NCBI GenBank assembly: GCA_036787065.1
Contig: DAIQPZ010000094.1
Location: 1-10,126 of the forward strand
Reading direction: 5' to 3'
DNA: 10,126 bases
Origin: JAJYIW01 sp036787065
GTDB taxonomy: Bacteria; Chloroflexota; Anaerolineae; Anaerolineales; Anaerolineaceae
Each line of letters opens with the position of its first letter. The first letter of the stretch is position 1. Of the stretch, positions 6,706 through 10,126 are shown in pieces. Position numbers and translations under genes: made by a program. A model generated the notes under the pieces. It had not been told where the DNA came from and made no database searches. It saw only the letters and a list, made by a program, of their open reading frames with translations.

Positions 6706-7708
6706 TTTTATAGTACCTCCTCAGTTCAGCTTCCGGCAATATGCAGCGGTACGCGCGTTTGTCATCTTCAAGATTGTGCATCCCCACAGAATTCACCTTG
6801 CATTCTGGCAGAACGTATTTGCAGCGTTCGGCAAACCGGCATCCAACAGGTGGTTTTTTAAGATTAGGCGGTACCCCAGGAATGGCGGTCAATTTGTGAT
6901 CTCTTAGGCCTGCTTCAGGCACAATGATCGAGCCCATGAGACCTTTGGAATATGGATGGAGTGGATCAAACACGGTTTGCTGTGCAGTGCCCGACTCGAC
7001 GATCTGCCCGGCGTACATGACCATAATATCATCGGTCACGTTGTAAAGCAGCGGAAGCTCATGCGTGATGAAGATCATCGATTTGACGATGCCCTTTTCC
7101 ATCAAGTCACGCAGCATCTTGATGACCACCTTCTGTGTGGTGACATCCAGTGCGGAGGAAGGCTCGTCGGCGATCAGCACTTTTGGACTAAGGATCACAG
7201 AAGTGGCGATCACCGTGCGCTGTTTCATGCCGCCCGAAAGTTCAACAGGGTATTTCTGCAGCACTTCCGCCGGAAGTCCCACGTTCTCAAAGACGCTTCT
7301 GGCAAGATCATAACAATCTTTCTTAGACGTGGCTGGATCGTGCGCTTGAATAACATCATTGATAAAGGATATGATCTTCTGGGTGGGGTTGAGGGCGTTC
7401 ATTGCGGCCTGGGGGATATAGGCAATCTCTGTCCCCAGGATCGATTTGCGAATGTCATCCGGCTTCATCCCGGAAATATTTTTCCCGTCGATGATGATCT
7501 CTCCACTCGTGTAGTGCAGCGGAGCGAAGTAATATCCCATCAGGCTGAGGGCCAGGGTCGATTTACCGCAGCCGGATTCTCCCGCAATTCCCAGCGATTT
7601 CCCTTCTACGACTTTCAGGGAAACGTGGTCAACTGCGTAAACATCTTCCCGAAAGCGGGTGATGTATTTGGTGGTCAGTTCCTTAACCTCTAACATTACT
7701 CTTGACAT
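6698..7708 (-). CDS. ABC transporter ATPase, OppD/DppD type with C-terminal Cys domain
   Basis: This 336-residue nucleotide-binding subunit pairs with ATPase F. Motifs from the ATG at 7708 are Walker A GESGCGKS (43-50), Q-loop Q100, signature LSGGMKQR (157-164), Walker B VLIADEP (177-183) and switch H216. A C-terminal oligopeptide-transporter extension follows, with four cysteines at about 290, 296, 303 and 322 (VGCRFAERCKYVLPEC, then YRC). In some Opp/Dpp ATPases this cluster binds an iron-sulfur centre. A GTG at 7717, directly after the permease stop, would add three residues. I prefer the ATG at 7708 because AGGTGA stands at a usual distance before it, while the GTG has only a weak GCGGGA. 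Lying between the permease C and ATPase F genes, it belongs to the same operon. Confidence 0.92.
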   Translation of the reverse strand: MSRVMLEVKELTTKYITRFREDVYAVDHVSLKVVEGKSLGIAGESGCGKSTLALSLMGYYFAPLHYTSGEIIIDGKNISGMKPDDIRKSILGTEIAYIPQAAMNALNPTQKIISFINDVIQAHDPATSKKDCYDLARSVFENVGLPAEVLQKYPVELSGGMKQRTVIATSVILSPKVLIADEPSSALDVTTQKVVIKMLRDLMEKGIVKSMIFITHELPLLYNVTDDIMVMYAGQIVESGTAQQTVFDPLHPYSKGLMGSIIVPEAGLRDHKLTAIPGVPPNLKKPPVGCRFAERCKYVLPECKVNSVGMHNLEDDKRAYRCILPEAELRRYYKNA

Positions 7709-7717
7709 TTCAATCAC

Positions 7718-8971
7718 CTAGTCCCGCAAGGCCGGATTGAATACCTGGTCAAGACCGGTATTCATCAAATTCATCGAGAATGTGATCAGGGCTATGGTTA
7801 GGAGCACGGGGAAATACGCCCACCATTTTCCCAGGATCTGTGCCTGGTAAATCATTGCCCAGTTCATCATCAGCCCCAACGTTGGCATTTCCGTAGTTCT
7901 GGGTCCCAAACCAAGGATCGATAACCCGGCCTCTGCCAGGATACCCGAGGAAATCTGCAGGATGAGCGCCATAACCACGTAGGAAGCGATGTAAGGCAGA
8001 ATATCTGAGACGATGATGTGAGTGATAGAATGACCGGATAGTTTCGACAGGTTGACGTGGTCGCGATTACGCAGGGAAATCACCTGCGACCGCACGGCCC
8101 TGGCCGTCCACACCCAGGAGGTAAACCCGATCACCACCGCGATGGTAAAGGCGCCGCGGCTTTCCTGCCCGATGCTGAAGGATATCAAGATCAACAACAC
8201 AAAAGCAGGAATGACTGTAAAGAGATTGGTGATGAACATAATGATGTCATCCAAGAAGCCGCCGACATACCCACCAAGCAATCCCAGGCTCAAACCGATC
8301 AAGGTTGCAATAATACCCGCGACAAAACCGATCTCCAGCGATACGCCGGCGGCCCTGACCAGCTCCGTGAGCACGTCCCGGCCGAAGTTATCGGTTCCGA
8401 GCGGCAGCACCCGTACATTTGCAACCTGGCCAATATTCACATAATCCGATTGGTTGACGGCGCCTGTCTGCTCAAGCGCACCCGTGGTCGCGTTTGGTAA
8501 TGCAATGATCTGGCCTGCGGTTAACAGAAGTCCCTGGAGCGACACACTGAGCCTTTGATAGTAATTTCGCTTGGCGTTGGTCAACCCAGGGATATCCTTA
8601 TTGGGGTCATAATTTTTTCCCCACAGATCCAGGAGTTGTGCGGTGTTCGTGATATCGATCTGGTCCGCCGGAATACCATCCAACACGAGCCAGTCTTTGA
8701 TGTCCTGGCGTTGCTGGTCATTCAGTCTGGTGTCGATTCGCCTGGCAGCGGCATCAGGCAGATTAAGGGTATAGATAGTTTGCGAATTAATGCTGTCAAA
8801 AGTACTTACATAAATCCCTGGTGGGAAGAAAGTACCCTGACCGAGGATTGCCAATGGTGGATCTGGTATGAAGATCGGATAAAGGAACACGATCAGCAGT
8901 AACGCTACAAAGATGCAAAAACCCACCAGAAATTTGCCAGACTGAAAAACTTGTCGGAGTGTATTTTTCAT
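7718..8971 (-). CDS. ABC transporter permease, OppC/DppC type with large insert
   Basis: This 417-residue inner-membrane subunit forms the channel with permease B. A first membrane helix (about 14-36) is followed by a long hydrophilic stretch (about 37-188), then the family motif LPLGTDNFGRD (189-199) and the permease core with helices near 211-237, 241-265, 273-291, 327-348 and 385-405. The EAA-type coupling loop is around 308-326 (LSGHSITHIIVSDILP), which would contact the ATPases. Usual OppC proteins have about 300 residues with a short link between the first helix and the GTD motif, so this one carries roughly 120 extra residues, predicted outside the membrane. The ATG follows the permease B stop by 14 nt with only a weak ribosome site (AGAGATG), suggesting translational coupling. 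The insert may help dock the binding protein; that is inference. Confidence 0.92.
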   Translation of the reverse strand: MKNTLRQVFQSGKFLVGFCIFVALLLIVFLYPIFIPDPPLAILGQGTFFPPGIYVSTFDSINSQTIYTLNLPDAAARRIDTRLNDQQRQDIKDWLVLDGIPADQIDITNTAQLLDLWGKNYDPNKDIPGLTNAKRNYYQRLSVSLQGLLLTAGQIIALPNATTGALEQTGAVNQSDYVNIGQVANVRVLPLGTDNFGRDVLTELVRAAGVSLEIGFVAGIIATLIGLSLGLLGGYVGGFLDDIIMFITNLFTVIPAFVLLILISFSIGQESRGAFTIAVVIGFTSWVWTARAVRSQVISLRNRDHVNLSKLSGHSITHIIVSDILPYIASYVVMALILQISSGILAEAGLSILGLGPRTTEMPTLGLMMNWAMIYQAQILGKWWAYFPVLLTIALITFSMNLMNTGLDQVFNPALRD

Positions 8972-8985
8972 AATAGCATCTCTGC

Positions 8986-9990
8986 CTAATCCATCTGCGC
9001 CGCTTTAATGCGTGGGTCAATAAAGCCATAGACAAGTTCAATGGCAAAGTTCGCGACCAATACCATGATTGTAACGATCATGGTGGTTGCCGAGATCAGC
9101 GGAAAATCCTGGCCAGTCACGGCAGACAGCAAGGTAGTGCCAAGCCCTGGATAGCTGAAAATAATCTCCGCTACCAGGGCGCCGCCGACCATGGTGCCGA
9201 TCGATAACGCCAAACCGGTTATTTGGGGAAGCATGGCATTTCTGAATACATACATTACGATCTTACGGTCTTTGATTCCAAGAAAACGGGCATACTTTAC
9301 GTAATCCGCATTCAGCTCATAGATCGACATGGAGCGCATGCCGATGGCCTGGCCGCCGATAGCAATCAACACGATCGACCAGAACGGCAGTTGATAATGT
9401 ACGATCACCGACCATATAAATCCCGGGGTAAAGCTTGGCATCAGGTCAAACCCATATCCGCCCGAGGTTGGAAACCATTTTAATCCGACCCCAAAGACGA
9501 CCAGCAAAACGATTGCCATGCCAAATGCCGGGAAATTGCTCACAAAAATACTGACGGGCATGAGGACTTTATCAAAACCTTTTTTAAGATACGCTGCCAA
9601 TGCGCCGAGCGTGTTCCCGATCAGCCAGCCGACGATGATGGCCGGGAACTGCAGACCTATTGTCCACCAGATGGCATTGCTGAGAATGTCTGCAACCGTT
9701 CTGGGATATTGGCTGAAGGATGTGCCAAAATTGCCTTGCAACACATTACCTACGTAAAGGAAAAACTGCTCAATAATGGGTTTATTGGTTCCAAACAGTG
9801 CTGTGTATTGCTCATAGACCGCTTTCATGCCGGTTGAATTGGACATGCCCCGGGCAAGCCTGGATATGATGGCTGACACAGGATCTCCCGGCATCAGGCG
9901 GGGCAGGGTGAAATTCAGGATGAAAGCGAAAACAAACGTGACCAAGAGCCAAATCAGCTTGTTTTGGAAATACTTCCGGTATCCTTTCAA
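8986..9990 (-). CDS. ABC transporter permease, OppB/DppB type
   Basis: This 334-residue inner-membrane subunit pairs with permease C. It has an N-terminal helix (about 12-30) running into the family motif MPGDP (33-37), further helices near 105-135, 143-168, 192-215, 258-278 and 300-322, an EAA coupling loop (about 230-255, YARFLGIKDRKIVMYVFRNA) and the usual ending YGFIDPRI (321-328). The length is normal for the family. The start codon is TTG at 9990; it is supported by CGGAGG 7 nt upstream and by the first helix falling in the expected place. A stem-loop separates it from the binding-protein gene, which may lower permease expression relative to the binding protein. Confidence 0.92.
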   Translation of the reverse strand: MKGYRKYFQNKLIWLLVTFVFAFILNFTLPRLMPGDPVSAIISRLARGMSNSTGMKAVYEQYTALFGTNKPIIEQFFLYVGNVLQGNFGTSFSQYPRTVADILSNAIWWTIGLQFPAIIVGWLIGNTLGALAAYLKKGFDKVLMPVSIFVSNFPAFGMAIVLLVVFGVGLKWFPTSGGYGFDLMPSFTPGFIWSVIVHYQLPFWSIVLIAIGGQAIGMRSMSIYELNADYVKYARFLGIKDRKIVMYVFRNAMLPQITGLALSIGTMVGGALVAEIIFSYPGLGTTLLSAVTGQDFPLISATTMIVTIMVLVANFAIELVYGFIDPRIKAAQMD

Positions 9991-9997
9991 AGCAGCG

Positions 9998-10003
9998 CCT
10001 CCG
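9998..10003 (-). promoter_or_regulatory. Ribosome binding site supporting the TTG start of permease B
   Basis: CGGAGG on the minus strand, 7 nt before TTG at 9990, is the strongest ribosome-site match in this gap and fixes the unusual start codon. Confidence 0.75.
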
Positions 10004-10016
10004 GGTAAAAATAATC

Positions 10017-10052
10017 GACAGCCATGTTCCGAAGCTATGGAACATGGCTGTC
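10017..10052 (-). terminator. Perfect 14-bp stem-loop between binding protein and permease genes
   Basis: Positions 10017-10030 and 10039-10052 are exact reverse complements with an 8-nt loop. On the minus strand the stem is followed by GATTATTTTTA, so the T run begins a few bases late. This fits a leaky terminator or a 3' stabilising hairpin that lets the binding protein be made in excess over the permeases, a common arrangement in ABC importers. On the plus strand TTTTAT follows directly, but I see no plus-strand gene to terminate. Confidence 0.7.
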
Positions 10053-10068
10053 TTTTATGAACTAAGGT

Positions 10069-10126
10069 TTACTTCTTGACAAGGGTCAGGTTATACAGCC
10101 CTGCGATGCTCCAACCGTCGGTCAGG
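10069..10126 (-). CDS. Solute-binding protein of the ABC transporter, C-terminal end only
   Basis: Only the last 18 residues (LTDGWSIAGLYNLTLVKK) and TAA are in the window; the rest is beyond the right edge. The ending with a conserved tryptophan, YN and LVKK resembles the C-termini of family 5 extracellular solute-binding proteins (from memory), and the position just before the permease B gene is where such a gene is expected. It would be the secreted lipoprotein or free protein that selects the cargo, so its full sequence is the best clue to substrate. The fragment is too short for a firm family call on its own. Confidence 0.6.
   Translation of the reverse strand, partial: LTDGWSIAGLYNLTLVKK

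Noticed and set aside
6956..7693. 245-codon plus-strand open frame opposite ATPase D
   Set aside because: The length alone is notable, but the opposite strand encodes an intact ATPase with all motifs. The plus frame shows no domain, and its histidine- and aspartate-rich make-up is that of a reverse-strand reading.
7709..7717. GTG start at 7717 for ATPase D
   Set aside because: It directly abuts the permease stop and has only a weak upstream site, while the ATG three codons later has AGGTGA before it. The difference is three residues and not important to function.
1..10126. tRNA, rRNA, CRISPR array or insertion sequence
   Set aside because: I saw no cloverleaf, no regularly spaced direct repeats and no transposase-like frame; the non-coding space is limited to the short gaps described.

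Overview
All genes in this window lie on the minus strand, so they read from the right edge to the left edge. The set looks like a carbohydrate-use locus from a bacterium. I see the genes themselves directly. The host is an inference: a family 5 / Opp-type sugar transporter beside cytoplasmic GH2, GH3 and GH94 enzymes, moderate GC and no signal peptides on the enzymes suggest an anaerobic oligosaccharide fermenter. My best guess is Chloroflexota (Anaerolineae-like), but Thermotogota or Firmicutes are not excluded.

Right half (about 10126 to 5881): an ABC importer of the oligopeptide/dipeptide (Opp/Dpp) class in the order solute-binding protein (only its last 18 residues), permease B, permease C, ATPase D, ATPase F. 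The last four genes are tightly packed (14-nt gap, directly adjacent or 9-nt gap, 8-nt overlap). A perfect 14-bp stem-loop separates the binding-protein gene from permease B.

Middle (about 5880 to 5614): a 267-bp spacer with unusual content. It holds the C-terminal tail of a second, divergent Opp-type ATPase (46 codons, in frame with and just after the stop of ATPase F). It also holds an 18-bp perfect palindrome with a LacI-family look, a possible sigma-70-type promoter, and a hairpin made of two CCTGNCAGG palindromes followed by a T run.

Left half (5613 to 1): beta-mannosidase (GH2, 831 aa), an 81-nt imperfect hairpin in the intergenic gap, beta-glucosidase (GH3, 758 aa), and the N-terminal 232 residues of cellobiose phosphorylase (GH94), which runs off the left edge.

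Taken together, the locus fits uptake of short beta-linked manno/gluco-oligosaccharides (such as those from glucomannan or cellulose). Inside the cell, mannosyl residues would be trimmed by GH2 and glucosyl residues by GH3, and cellobiose would be split by phosphate to glucose 1-phosphate and glucose. The enzyme half is richer in GC than the transporter half, and the change falls near the spacer that holds the ATPase relic. This suggests that the present transporter may have replaced an older one. I found no RNA genes, CRISPR array, insertion sequence or plus-strand gene.
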